64,000 nucleotides of DNA from Quercus robur (GCF_932294415.1 NC_065541.1:52120290-52184289); one strand, 5' to 3'. Shown: positions 36,416-49,002, counted from the first letter of the stretch. Notes: generated by a model not told the origin, from the sequence alone. Numbers and translations: made by a program.

Positions 36416-36652
36416 AGAGGTGTGAATAAAAGAGATAAATTAAAAGAAGATGAAGGGAAAGATGAATAATGATATTAAGGTAGATGGTAGTGGGGAGATG
36501 AAAAATAAGGGAGGGAGAAAGGTTAGAGAATAAGAAGGAGTGAATAAGAAGAGATAATATAAAGGAAGATGAAGGGAAATATGAATAGTAATATTAAGGT
36601 AGAAGGTAGTGGGGAAATGAAAAAGTAAGAGAGGGAGAAAGGTTGGGGAAAG
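36416..36652. repeat. Tandem duplication, two units of about 118 bp
   Basis: Units 36416-36533 and 36534-36652 share TGAATAA.AAGAGATAA, AGATGAAGGGAAA.ATGAATA, ATATTAAGGTAGA.GGTAGTG and GGGAGAAAGGTT, with scattered changes. Purine-rich on the plus strand. Confidence 0.85.
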
Positions 36653-37139
36653 GGTAAATATTAAAAAAATAAGTGAATGTCAAAAAAAATTTATAGGTAA
36701 ATTAGAGAAAAAAAAAAAAAAAAAAAAAAAAGAAGAAGAAGAAGAAGATAATGACGTGCGATGATGTGACTTAACTGAAATGTAACAACAACAAATGTAA
36801 CGCTTCAGTTATTAAGTACTCATTTGGCTAAGCTGTGCTTGTTTTTTGTAAGAAAATTGTCTAGACTTGCTGATTACTTTGTAAATGTAATTTGTCATTA
36901 GTGCCTACAATCCCTCATATATCCTTTAGCCAAAAGATGATATTTATTAACTGCATCAAGAATGTGAAACGATGACTTAGCATGAGTCATGAAAGGTTTC
37001 TTCCAACATTAGGCAGCAAATTTAGCCTCATAAATGTAAGGCTTGATCTCACCAGGGTATGTGCAAGGGAAACACCTTTGGTGTGCTACTGAAGCATGGG
37101 ACAATGGCGGAAAGAGACTACTAAAGGCCATATAAATAT

Positions 37140-37444
37140 GGCTCTGATACCATGTACCAAAAAAATAGTGACTTATTTTCTGAATGATATTTCTTTGTAA
37201 ATAATTGTCGTCTATATATATACACAGAACAGTTGAGCTATAAAGCCCTTTATTAGGCTTGAATCAAGAATAATTGATATGTCTTGATTCAAACCAGCAA
37301 TGTTAAGACATGCAACATGTACAAAATATGCTATATATTAACATCTAGAAAAATCAATTAAAGGACTTGGTCTTATACCTTATTCAAGGAACCAAATCTT
37401 ATCGTATCTATCGAAATTACGTTCAAAATATCCATCTCATAACA
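37140..37444 (-). mobile_element. Ty1/copia remnant: LTR (292 bp) and primer-binding site
   Basis: On the minus strand an LTR 37444-37153 (TGTTATGAGATGG to GGTACA) is followed directly by TGGTATCAGAGCC (37152-37140), the Met-tRNA primer-binding site of copia elements. No gag is recognisable beyond it to the left, so the element is truncated. It differs in length and sequence from the copia LTR at 4035-4868. It lies about 435 bp downstream of the MYB stop codon. Confidence 0.7.
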
Positions 37445-37878
37445 TAAACAAAAATAGTGTTAAGATTCAGTAGAGGAAAAGCCAGAGAAATTCTACAGGA
37501 ATAGCCACATAGCTGGAATAAAAATAATAACAATAATAATAGTTAATATTGATGAGCATCCATATTATAACATCGACACCACTTGAGTACAAGAAAGACT
37601 CTTGTGTGGCACTGGAGTTTCTTAATGAAAGAGAGGAATATGTATGTCCTATATATACTGAATAACAGGCCTGATCTAATAAACAAAACCTGGTAAAATG
37701 GTAAAGCACCATTTCTAACTGTAATCAGCCAAATAACTGACTGAAGTACACTTTGAATTAGCTCAACTCTTTGCTCTCTCAATTCCTTAACAGCTTAAAT
37801 TCCAAAAAAAAAAAAAATTCAGGACAAACTTCAGGTAGCAGAGGCTTCAAAATACATAGCAAGCATTTGAGGCATGAT

Positions 37879-39988
37879 TCAGAGGGGGCAGATGAACGAG
37901 TTTTCTGTCAACATGGCAGAAGGCGTAGAGTACTTATCTATGTCTTCTTCCAGAAAGCTCATGTCATTGTTAATGGGGAAATCCAACAGCATCTGTAATG
38001 CACTGTCCGATGAATCTTCTAATTCATCAGAGCTTGAGGTATCATACCCAACCATCATTTCTTCAGGGTAGGATTTGCAACTCTTGCATTCATTATCTTC
38101 ATTTTGATTGCTTCCCGCAATTGAGGATCCCAGTAAAATGGGGCTAATCTCAGTTGTAATGGCTGAGATTGATCCACATTTTGTGGATGAAGACGCCTGA
38201 GAAACTGGACTCTGGCATGCAGTTTTATCCTCCCTATTGAACTTTCGAAATGATTCTCCAATTTCTGAGTTCCAAATGCGAAGAAAATAGTCAGAATCAG
38301 TTTTTCCCAGAGGAATTGGATTGAAGAGTGATGACTCCCTTGAAAGCCTGGCCTCAGCTTCAAGCCTAGCACTCTCCCATTGTGCCATGTGGCGAGTGAT
38401 AGGGGAGGCAGGTGCTTTTACAGTCATAGAGCAAGAGCTAATGAGCTCATGTGTTTGTGGATCAAGGCCCATGCCCATGAGTCGCTTCTTCAGGTGTGTG
38501 TTCCATAAATTCTTGATCTCATTGTCAGTTCTACCTGGTAGTTGAGAAGCAATAGTAGCCCACCTGAAAATTTTAGCAAGTGAATTAATAGGGCACAAGG
38601 TTTATAATGCAGTTTCCAACAAATTCACTCTGGAATAGTTCTAGTTTGATTATGATATACAGCAGCAGAAGTTCAAGTTCTAGAAGTGTTAGATGTCACA
38701 CGAGAAAATTGATTTTGCTAAAGCATAAAGGGAATGCAGATTAAATTATCATTGTTGCAGCTTGTTTTGATTCTTGAAGGTTGATTGTGTATGCATTACG
38801 AAACAGGACAGTTTCCAAACACCACTGTATTATTAGTTTTAACTTTCGAGTTACATTTACTTTTAATACATGCAGATCAACCAAGCATGTGACTTAATAA
38901 CCCCTCCGAAGACAGTAGTACCCATCAGAATAATGGTCTCCTCAATGTTCTGCCATATGGTTTGTGTACTCTTACTTTTATAGTTTATATAGTTTGAAGT
39001 CCTGCAAATTAGGACTGATTCAAATAGCAAGAGAAGTCATGATTTAAATGCAAGCAAAGGAAGCAAAATGAAGTACCGGTTCCCAAGAATGCCATGAAGC
39101 TGTATGACAAGCTTCTCTTCCTCTTGAGTAAAGGGACCACGTTTAATGTCTGGTCGAAGATAATTTGTCCACCTAAGCCGGCAACTCTTCCCGCAGCGAA
39201 GAAGACCTGTACAAAAAGGAAACCCATGATTTATAAAACTAGGGAGTTGATGTTGCCGTGGATATCTTGAACAGTCTAGTAAATTTACCCTATAACGTTG
39301 CAGATTGGCTTTCAATAGGAAGCACTATCATTGGATTTTCAAAATACATACTGAGAAATTAGAGACATACAAACAACTATAATGAACTTACAGTAACACA
39401 AGCAAACATAGTAATCACATCGAAAGACAAAAATAAAAAAGACAAGTTCATACAAAGCCAGTTTTCTCAAATTCTAGATAGATTCTAGTACAACACAAGC
39501 AGAGCAAGGAACATTCAGTAAAACAGAAGTCAAACTATGGCAATGATTCGCATTTTCAACAACACCAAGGACATATCAAATTTAAACGCGATGAGTTGAC
39601 TTAGTTAGATGTTCGATACGAAGTCAAGTCTCAAAGCAAGTATATAGAATCTTACTAGCACCTTGAAAGTGCTGAAATGCTTTGGAAAGAAAAAAAAATG
39701 ACTTGGAAGTTGTTTTTCTTGCTCTCAGACTCAGAGCACAACAAATGCAAAAATGAATCAACTTTTACTTCCAAAGCAAGGAAAGCGTTTCCACAAGTTT
39801 CATCAGGCAATGACTGAAAAATAGTACCACCATAAAGTAGGAACACTCAAACCTGCAAGCTTGGGGAGAGACCTCCAGCTCCCATGCCCACCATTTTTCT
39901 TGATAAAATCAACAAGAATCTGATCCTCCTCAGGAGTCCATGGCCCTTTCTTCAAACCCTTTTTGTCACAACAAGGTGCCCTTCCCAT
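37879..39988 (-). CDS. R2R3-MYB transcription factor, MYB17-like, three exons
   Basis: Exons: 39988-39853, 39206-39077 and 38563-37879. They join into 316 residues plus stop; the intron positions are the two common to most plant R2R3-MYB genes. R2 (about 14-66) has W17, W38 and W58. R3 (about 69-117) has the usual hydrophobic residue in place of the first Trp (F71), then W90 and W109. The R3 end [20 protein letters not shown] and the following MGLDPQTHE fit best with Arabidopsis MYB17-like proteins (subgroup 9 neighbours, linked to meristem identity), but this rests on memory. The C-terminus is Ser- and acid-rich, as in activation domains. I see no bHLH-binding motif in R3. Oddity: the R2 helix region reads KKNGGHGSW, giving 20 residues between the first two Trp instead of the usual 19. 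Confidence 0.93.
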
Positions 39989-40502
39989 ATCCCTTCACTC
40001 ACTAAACACCAAAACAACCCAAAAGCCCCACAGTGTCAGACTCCACCACCACAAAACACTAACAAATAAAAGATCCAAGAAGACCCTCTAAAGGGATCAA
40101 CACCACCACCAACAAAACACCAAAAACTTATGACCCAATAAAACTCACCAGACCTTAAGACACCACTAGTAGCAAACACCAACAGTCCAACACATACAAG
40201 CGCCAAGAAACACTTATAAAGACAGAAACTTTCAGAGAAAAATTGCAGAGACAGAAGCTATAAATGCTAAAAACACTTATGACAGTATATTTCTAAGGGG
40301 CATTCGAAAGTGGCAATAAATGTTGTGGGCTTGCAAGGACGATTATCAGCGAGTTTTAGGCTGGCTTTTGCAATAAATGCTAGGTACAGAGACATTGAGA
40401 AATTGAATCATCATTGAGAGAAAATTTTGCACAAAACAATGTTAAGAGAGTTAATGGACTTGCTACTTTTTTGAGGTTTTAAATTGCACAGAACTGCTAT
40501 GT

Positions 40503-40524
40503 GAGAGAGAGAGAGAGAGAGAGA
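40503..40524. repeat. (GA)n microsatellite upstream of the MYB gene
   Basis: Eleven GA units, about 515 bp upstream of the MYB start codon. Read on the gene's strand this is a CT run, often found in plant 5' regions. Confidence 0.9.
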
Positions 40525-41101
40525 CTGCACTGTAGAAGCTGATAGTGAAAGCATTTATGGTGCATCTTACTATTCTAACACAGAAGACAGAATGGTTTCC
40601 AAAGAGAGAGAGAGAAACATTAATTCACCGACAATGACATGCATAGTACGGACACACCATGAAGTTACTTGTCATGCTTCTTGATAAATCTGAATTCATA
40701 ATCTTTTTCTCTATATAGTATTCATAATTTTGGAGGGATTTTCTCAATTTTATTGCCAAGTTACCTCATTTGATCAATTAGAAAACCAGGAGTGCAAAGG
40801 CAAAAAAGCTGTTTTCTTTAATAGTCTCGTAGACTTATGTTAATTAGTCTTTCTTCTAATAAAGTTCTTGATCCTTGATTTTTAAAAACATTGTTTGGTT
40901 AGCGAGAAATATAAACTAACCCCAAAAAGAAACAAAACCGATGTGTACTGTTATAGCTTCTCTGTGACTCTCTTTCACATGATGGATTTGAAAGAACATT
41001 GAGAAAATTAAAGCTCTAGTGGGTGGGTGAGAAATATCGATCTTTGAACATGCAAAGAGTTGGCACGTGGCCAAAGAAGGAAGGACACGTTAAGAGTCGT
41101 A

Positions 41102-41140
41102 CAGCGGCGCGTGTGCGAATAATTTGTACACGCGCCGCTG
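41102..41140. repeat. GC-rich inverted repeat (13-bp arms, 13-base loop)
   Basis: Left arm CAGCGGCGCGTGT (41102-41114) and right arm ACACGCGCCGCTG (41128-41140) are perfect inverse complements. The stem is 77% G+C in a region that is otherwise AT-rich. No U-tract follows and no gene ends here, so I do not call a terminator. Confidence 0.9.
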
Positions 41141-42234
41141 AGAACTCTTTGTCATTTTATGATTTTAATGATGTTTTTGCATGAGAAAAGTGGGTTCCGT
41201 TTACGTTTGATTGTTGAGAGTGGGAAGGACACAGACAGTTGCAGCAAATAGGCAAAGAGACGTCAAAGTAGGTAACATGGCAACTTCAATCTATGGCGCT
41301 TATAATAAATGTGGTCAATTGAAAAACAGAGATTCCAATAAACGTTACTGTTCTCGTTTGTTTGTTTGACCAACAGCTCTACATTTGTAAACTCCCTAAA
41401 ATTGTGTTTCTATGTCCTTTTCATTTATAATGCAATAAACGAAGTCTTCATTCATGTCTATTATAACGAATTGCAGACAATTACACACTAAAACAATAAA
41501 ACAGCAAGCATCCAATTTACAGAAATGAATGTGATTCAGCTAACTTTAAGTTTGTTAACCGAAATTCACTATCAATAATAGAGGTTTCAACCACACCAAA
41601 AAATCTAAACCAAACAAAATTCTAATACATACAAAAGGTGCTCCACACTAATATAATAGGCCGAATTTAGTATTTCGTACATGCACTTAAAAACTGAAAA
41701 CATTTGTTTGAAAATATGTGTGGAAATATATATAGATAAAAAAGTATATGAAAATACATATAATATTGTTTAAAAACTGAAATGTTTGAATAGGTATACC
41801 AGAGCCTTAGTCTTTAATACAAAGTTTTGCTTTAAATTCTCTCTCACAAAAGCAAAATTACACCGCCATTTTATTTTTAGGAACTTGCACACTTCTCTAC
41901 TTCTTTTTCTTTTTTAATGTGGAACTATCAGTTTTAAAAAAGAATTATTATCCTTCTAAGCGTCGATGTGGGATTCCAAAACCAATAATGATTCTCTGAA
42001 CTTCTCCCATCATTGATTGAACTTAACAGGAGGAAAAGATATGCTTGCTAAAATAGCATTACCAAAATACATTTCAAGAATTTAATTCTAAACTCATCCC
42101 ATTTATAATTGAAAGACCTAAATTCGTACCAAACTCGTGTCTTCAATGTAAGTAAGGTCGAATAAGAAATAATGGTATAATTTTTTTTATTAAAAAAAAA
42201 AAAGAGAAAGAAAAAGATAATGTAGTAATGTACA

Positions 42235-44198
42235 CTTGTCTATACTACTATTTAAGGGGCTTCCTTATTTGGACCGGATTTTTTTTGTTCCAAAATGCCC
42301 CTATAACCTACGTTTAAGCAGGGGCAACTCGATAAAAATACATCCTTAACTCCCACTAAAACATTGTCTACAAGATAGGACCACTCTCCTAATGGTTTTC
42401 AAATTACTTTATCCATTTTATATTAAAAAAAAAATTAAAACAAGCACACATTTGTTTGTAAAAATACATCTCTAATTAAAAAAAAAAAAAAAAAAACTTC
42501 TTTAACTCCCACGTAAAACACTATCTACAAAATAATACCATACTCCAAATACACTCACGTTGGTTTTTAAACTACTTTATTAACTTCCTAAGAACAACTC
42601 TTATTAATTTATTTTACATTTCCGGTTTTTATTTTCCGAGTTTGAAGCTATATCCTTCTTCTTCTTCTGGAAATATCAAACTAAACAAATTTGGATATGT
42701 ATAAATTACTTTGCTGGAAATAGACTTGATTACCTAACCGGATAAGTAGATGTAAGCAAATAATTTTCTTTTACTTATCCGATTATTTTCTTCTTCTCTT
42801 TTTATTTAAGTTTTCCTATTTCATATATTCAATTACTGTTTTTAAATATTTGTTTTGGTTTCTTATATTAAATGCCTCTCAAACATGTATTTGTGATAAT
42901 GAGATGTTACCGTCACAACCATGCTCTTGATATCATGCTTCCACCAAATCAAGAAGGGCACAACATAGCCGCAATTATGTTTCAAGCCACTGGCTCCTCC
43001 TGCTTTGTCAATATCTCACCAACAACCAATTAACACCTATTTGGTGAAATCCTGACTTCACAATATGTATTTGGTTGTCACCTGCCACATGACAATTTCT
43101 ATTTGTTTGGTATTTATTTCTCTTCTTTAATGTCAAATTGTTCTTTCTTTTCTTTTCTTTTTTTCTTTTTCTTTTTTTGAATTCAATAATTTTGCATCTA
43201 ATATGACAAATGAGATCTTTCTTTTGGTTCCCTTTATTTATATCTCTTCATTTTGGCTTCTATTATTGGTTGTCTAGAAAAGTTTTTCATTTTTTTTTAG
43301 TTTCCTTTTTGTTTAGAATGATGTTGTTTCAAAGTGTCTCACAAGATTAACACAAAGTTTCTATTTAAATTCATCATCTGCATGCTAGGTGCCCAAGTTA
43401 TTGAATCTTTAAAAAGTTTTTATAAAATATGCTCACTACATTGAGTATTTTCTATTAGTTTCATGTTATTCATGTATGTGAGTTTTTCTTAGAACACTTT
43501 CTTTTAATTTGAACCTATATGCCAATAGAAACTATTAGGAAATCCAAAAGAAAAAGGGGAAAAAAAGAAACTAAAAAGCCTATAAAAATGTGCATAGAGT
43601 GTGTGATATAAAGAAGGCTACACACAAATGTTCTTTTGATGGTTTAGAATGCAAGTGACACATTTTGTTCATTTCTCTTTATTATTTTTGTATGCATATG
43701 GATATTTTATTTTTTGTTGATAATCATGTATATGAATATTGTACATATGTTGTTTTTCAATGTCATGTAAAAGGTTATATGATTTTGATATTGTATCAAA
43801 ATAAATTGTTGAGTTTCATTTTGAATGCTTTTGATAATTTTTTAATGCTTTAATCAGCTTCCTTAAATAAAACTAGCCTCTGAGCACGCGCTCACGTGCG
43901 TGCTCAGAAACTCTTTTTTTTTTTTTGGTAAAGGTTAATAATTTGCATTCATTATAAATTGGGATTACTACATTTTTCAATCACAAAAATACCTAGGAGT
44001 GTGGTGAGTATTATGCATTTGTACCAAATATTAAAATCATTAACCTTTCTCCATGCATAACACTCATCACAGTCTTAGGAATTTTTGTGATTGAAAAATG
44101 TAGTATCCCAATTTATAATGGATGAAAATTATTAACCTTTACCCAAAAAAAATAAAAGAGTCTCTAAGCACGCGCATGAGCACGTGCTCAGAGGCTAG
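42235..44198 (+). mobile_element. Candidate non-autonomous Helitron
   Basis: The start TCTATACTACTATTTAAGGG resembles plant Helitron 5' ends, which begin with TC. The end at 44198 has a GC-rich hairpin (GAGCACGTGCTC, 44178-44189), five bases AGAGG, then CTAG and T, the classic Helitron 3' layout. There is no Rep/helicase frame, so it would be non-autonomous. Internal similar blocks around 42335-42400 and 42498-42590 (TTAACTCCCAC, ACA..CTATCTACAA) point to an older duplication. The base before TC is G rather than the expected A, so the 5' end is uncertain, and the two ends may belong to different elements. Confidence 0.4.
43873..44198. mobile_element. Palindromic element, 326 bp, with a Helitron-like end at both sides
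   Basis: The left and right halves are inverted copies of about 150 bp each. Matching blocks are CTAGCCTCTGAGCACG, GGTAAAGGTTAATAATTT, AATTGGGAT.CTACATTTTT and CAATCACAAAAAT. Each end reads outward as hairpin, AGAGG, CTAG, T. The transcript would fold into one long hairpin. It could be a MITE or two Helitron ends joined tail to tail; no target duplication is evident. Confidence 0.8.
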
Positions 44199-44756
44199 TT
44201 TATATAAAATCTCTAGTTTCGAGTAGATAAAATTAATAATAGGGTTTATTATAATAATTTAATTGTATAGTCCAATAAGTTTTCGAGTACGTAAGGTGTA
44301 AAACTCAAACATTTCCCAATCGGTAGCAATTTTAAAATTTTGAACTGCAACTCCATTTTTTTTTAAATCCAAAACCTTTATTATTAATGTTGAGTACTTA
44401 GGTTGGGTCGAAAACCTATTGAAATCAATCTATTGCCCTTCCTATTATAAAATTGTTGTACTAGTAAATACTCTTCCAGTTCTACTGTAATTACAAAACA
44501 AACACTTTCATTGATAAATATTGTCAAAACTAATTTTTGCAACAAAAATGAAACCTAGTTTTAGTTTTCTGCCACACTATTTGATTTTGTACATTGAAAG
44601 AAAAATTAAAGTGAAATTTAGTATAAATTTTATCCTAAATTATTTTTGGGACTTGCACAAACATCATATTTTAGTTTGATAGATGATTGAGTTGAAGTGC
44701 AAATAATGTTTAATTAGTTTGCATTTTTCTTTTGTTTATATTTTATTGATACTATA
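44199..44756. other. Intergenic, AT-rich
   Basis: Nothing recognised. Confidence 0.5.
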
Positions 44757-45542
44757 TGTAGGGTCTCAACTTGGGGCCTAAGCCCAACAAGTATGGGGTC
44801 TTAGTCCAAGGGGCCCAGAAACAATGAATTTGTAGAGAGTGGGCTACAGAACTAGGTCTTAGCGAAATGGACAGTGGCTAAGATTGGGCTACACAACAAT
44901 TAGACACAAGTAAATCCTGTTAATGTCCGTATATTGTCAATCCGAGGAGATGGGATGGATGTTTGTTGGTTCTTGCTCTAAGTCTCCAATTATTTTTTTG
45001 TTCCTCCGTTCTCCTCTCCTTTTTTCCGTCCCTTTCCTCATGAGGATTCCCTTTCTTATATAGTCCCCTTGAAGCCATCATGGCCTTATACTTGTTGATT
45101 ATCTGGACCCTCACTCGAGTGCTTGTCCCATCGGACACCCCCTCCATCTTTCTGTGAGTTGTGGTAGCCAAGGTAGCACTGTTCACAGGCTTCACATTAA
45201 TGCGGCCAAAAAAGTAGCTGCAACGCATTTAATGTGGCAGCTGCAGCTTCTCCTTGAACATCTTACGTTTCCTTCTTTGCCACGAGTCTGTGGGACTCGT
45301 CCTTGTTACTAATGTCCGTTAGGGTGGGTCCTTTTAGTAGGCAGAGTACATGTTTAAGCCATACTCGTCTCATCCGAGGAGACATTTCTCTTCGGACTGC
45401 CCTTTAAATGTCTTCATGCCCACGAGAATTGGGCTGGGAGCCCTTTTGGCACCCATGTCTTCTCCTCGAACATGATTGATCTTCCCATATGGGGCCCAAG
45501 GCCTATTGTATGATTTTGGGTCTTTGGGCCTTTGCCCCTACA
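44757..45542 (-). mobile_element. Solo LTR with 5-bp target-site duplication
   Basis: The 786-bp unit runs from TGTAGGGTCTC to GCCCCTACA and is flanked by CTATA on both sides (44752-44756 and 45543-45547). Shared blocks (CACATTAATGCGGCC, GCATTTAATGTGG) and a TATATAAG box read on the minus strand show it is a minus-strand member of the same family as 22269-23096. No internal region remains. Confidence 0.88.
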
Positions 45543-46753
45543 CTATAAATAGGAGTTAGTTTTATATTAGTTCAGTTTTGAATATTAACATTTTTTTTTT
45601 TTTAAAAAAAAAAAAACCAAAAGATTCATACATTAACTCCCTAAGCATGGAATTCTAGTTCATCCGTGGAACTTACATTTATTTAACAAATGGGAGATGG
45701 GCAAAGCTTCTAGTGTGCTAAAACGCTAGATAGGACATGATGTAGACATGTAACCAATTTTAAACACACATTGCATTGAGTTCAATAATACATTGAAACA
45801 CTGATGCAAGGTAGATCCAAAAATAAACTTTGCTTTACAAGCATGCGATTTGCCACTTGGCATTTATGGTTGTTCCCTGGGAAGATAATTGGGAGGGAGA
45901 TTTGAACATTAGTTGTCTTCGTTAGAAAATATTAGAAAGTGTCAACCAATTCAGCTAGCTACAATACTTTTAGATGATATTTCTAATGAATATTTTATCT
46001 TTTGAAGTTTTGAGTGTTTCTCCTATAGATACAAATAATTTTCACAATAGCTAATGTGGTGAGATGTTAGTGATAGATAAAAAAGTAATATCAATTTTGA
46101 ACTAGGATGAAACTGGTAAAAGTTTTTCAACTCAATTGCTACGAAAAAAAATTTGTTTTGTTTTTGTTTTTTTTTTTTTTTTTTTGTATTTATAACATTT
46201 CTAGTCTCTCCTCACGGTACTGTGCGGTCTTAATTTGACAACTTTAAACTCCTCCCCTATCAGCCGAACTAGGGGTGGCGGGTGGCGGGAGGGGGGCAGT
46301 ATTCCTGTCCACATAAATGAGGGCTGAAAATGAAGATAACGATTCGCTTTCTTACAATATTTATTCGGCCCAAAACATGAAGTACATTTGCCACCAGTTT
46401 CACTATTAATGAACTACGTATTTCGCGTGGATTAGGGTTTGTTATTTTTCTTTTCTTTAAAAAAAAAAAATTAAACATTATGTATTTGTTCAATTATGTT
46501 GTCGGCGAGTCATAAGTTTTATTACAATAATTCAGATGTAGCCCACATGCATGGCATCTATGTCTTATTTCTTCTTTTGTGTCGGCTATTTATTATTCTG
46601 TGCTGGCAGACCACCCAGCCGATTTTTGTACCCAGGGGTTAAAGTAACTAGTAATATGTAGGGCATTCCTTAAAAAGATTAAAATAAAAAATAAAAACGA
46701 CAACAACAAAAACTATGGTGGTGTGCTCTAACGAGCTCAAAGTTGCTAACTGC

Positions 46754-46937
46754 AAAGCAAATAAATTAAGAAATATTAAATAATTAATTATGACACATTT
46801 TTCTAAATGAAAAAACTAAGACCTATAGCATAAATTCAAGGCTGAAAAGCAAATAAATTAAGAAATATTAAATAATTAATCATGACACATTTTTCTAAAT
46901 GAAAAAACTAAGACCTATAGCACAAATTCAAGGCTGA
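46754..46937. repeat. Tandem duplication, two units of 92 bp
   Basis: Units 46754-46845 and 46846-46937 are almost identical, each with AAGCAAATAAATTAAGAAAT and GACCTATAGCAYAAATTCAA. Only one or two bases differ, so the duplication is recent. Confidence 0.92.
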
Positions 46938-47174
46938 AATCCAATTTAGTCTTTGATATTTATTTCAATCGTCAAAGTAATTCTTCTCTTCTTCCTTTTT
47001 TCTCCTTTTTTTTTTAAGAAGTAGTCTATATCATCTTCACAACAAATCCTAATTGACAAATTTTACCACTGAAATTACTTTCTTACCCACTAGTAACAAT
47101 ATGCTACATAAAATTTATTGTGAGTGTTATGAACATAGTATATATATATATATATATATATTTTATTGTCTTAA

Positions 47175-47395
47175 TCTCATAAGTCAATATAGGCACCATC
47201 CCGCATCTGTTAGTAAATGAAGATTTTTAAACTTTTTTCCTTTTAAAAAATTATATCCATTAAATAACAATATCGATTAAATATCCTATCTCATAAATGT
47301 TTTCTATTATATATATATATATATATATACATTTTAAATGTTCAAACAATATCATTTACTAACAGATTTGGATATAAGGAATAGATTGACTCATT
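47175..47395. mobile_element. Degenerate MITE or inverted repeat
   Basis: ATCTGTTAGTAAATGA (47205-47220) has a perfect inverse complement at 47352-47367, with weaker matches on both sides. An (AT)n run lies inside (47312-47331). The outer borders are approximate and no target duplication is certain. Confidence 0.45.
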
Positions 47396-49002
47396 CTTTA
47401 CAAAATAAATAATTAACTGGACACAAATTAAACATTAGAGACTAATTTGAAAATTGAAGTACAAATCAATTGACTGAATTAAATTTTAGCAAAATTCAAA
47501 GTGACTGTGTTCTTCATATTTGTGTTTAATTAAATTTTACTTCTTGAAAAAATAAATCAGATATCCTTTAGTTCGTACCCTTAAAACACTTGTTGACACA
47601 GTAATTATACTCTTTGCTTCCCAAGAAGAAACAAAAAAACACAAACATAATGAAGATCGACAGCAAAAGGCATAAGAGAATGAAAAGTTATTAATCAGGA
47701 ATGGCTTGGTGTATTATTTATTATAGGCCGGACTGCATGCAGCCCCATTGTCCTTTCTTATCTTCCTCCAATTTTTTTTTTTTTTTTTTTAACGAGTTAA
47801 TCAATTATTCCTATACCGAGACAACAATAATAATGAGTAGCTCTATAATAAGGATCCAATAAAGATCCAGAAAGTAAGTAAAAGAATACATAAAATCTTA
47901 CTTGGGTTAACCCAAACCATGCCCCAAACAAGAGTCCTAAAAAGGGATGGGGCAATACCTGGCCGAACTCCATCCTCCGAAGTCAGAATAGTATATATCC
48001 TAAATGAGCTCAGGAAACCCGGTCTGTGCCAAGGAAATCCTCAACTCAAATCAGAATGTTCTTCAAAAAGAAAGGCAGAGCAATTTTGATTCTTTCCTTT
48101 TTAATTTATTTTAGTTTTTCTGCAGTACATTCGAAAAAGGAGCCACTATATTCTTATCCTACTTGGACACTATATTTTTTCCAGTTTTCGAATACTCTTA
48201 CCATGCACAGACTGGTCATTTGTCAACCTGAGGAACATAAGCCCATCTGTCACCGGCATGATTGTACCAAAAAAGAGCTATAGGGAAAAAAAAGGAAAAA
48301 AAAAAAAGTCATGGATTTCTTCCGCAAGGTACACCCTTCAACGGTTCAACAGCAATTAAACTAGAATAAGAGTAAATAGCATGATACCAATCTGTTAATA
48401 AAATCTAAGTCAACTCTGAACTGGACCCAGGATCTACCCGGGATTTATAAGCCAATCTAAAACTCCATATCCTGTTAAGTCTCAGGGAAATGCAAATCCA
48501 GAAACTAATAAAAGCAATCCAAGGAAACGCCTTCCACATCAACCGAGACTTTTACCCACAATACATAACTTCCCTTGAATGCGTCCTCTATACTGAAGAT
48601 ACCTTCATGACAGGACAGCATCTGAAGAGAAAAGAAAATACATTATTAATTTCCAATTAACAATCAGTAAAACAGTCTAAATCATAGCACTCCAAGAAAC
48701 CTAATTTGGCAGGCCAATCTAGCATCAAGCAAAAAGCTCACAAAAAAAAATGCCAAGTAACTAGGAACAAGCTTATGTTGACGTTTTATTATAACCATTA
48801 TTTTCAGTTGAGGAAAGACGAGGAGATAATAATGAAGAGAAAGTGTCAGACTATCATTCAGTAACAAATATAGAATAAAAGATATAAGCAAGCTTGATCA
48901 AAATTTCTGAGACACAGCTAAAATTGACAATTAGGATATACATCAGTAAGACGTATGCTTCACTCACCATCTTGACCACTAGAGGAAGATATCTACCAAC
49001 AA

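Larger units (their letters stand above)
33856..37139. other. Intergenic, AT-rich with microsatellites
   Basis: 33856-34060 is probably remorin 3' UTR. (AT)n tracts lie at about 34532-34580 and 36108-36127, a long (CT)n at 34925-34967, (GA)n at 36341-36352, and A-rich/(GAA)n at 36709-36749. No gene seen. Confidence 0.55.
39989..42234. other. MYB 5' flank and intergenic DNA
   Basis: 39989-40300 probably holds the MYB 5' leader (minus strand); it is A- and C-rich. A (GA)n run lies at 40503-40524, and a GC-rich palindrome at 41102-41140. No further gene is seen. Confidence 0.5.
45543..48620. other. Intergenic, AT-rich
   Basis: Poly(T) and poly(A) runs lie at 45592-45615 and 46168-46186. The last few hundred bases (to about 48.0 kb) probably include the 3' UTR of the helicase gene on the minus strand (exon from 48621 downwards). 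No other gene is seen. Confidence 0.5.

Noticed and set aside
41102-41140. Hairpin considered as a transcription terminator
   Set aside because: No gene ends nearby, no T-run follows, and this is a plant nuclear genome.
44920-45228. 102-codon open frame on the minus strand
   Set aside because: It lies inside the solo LTR at 44757-45542; chance frame.
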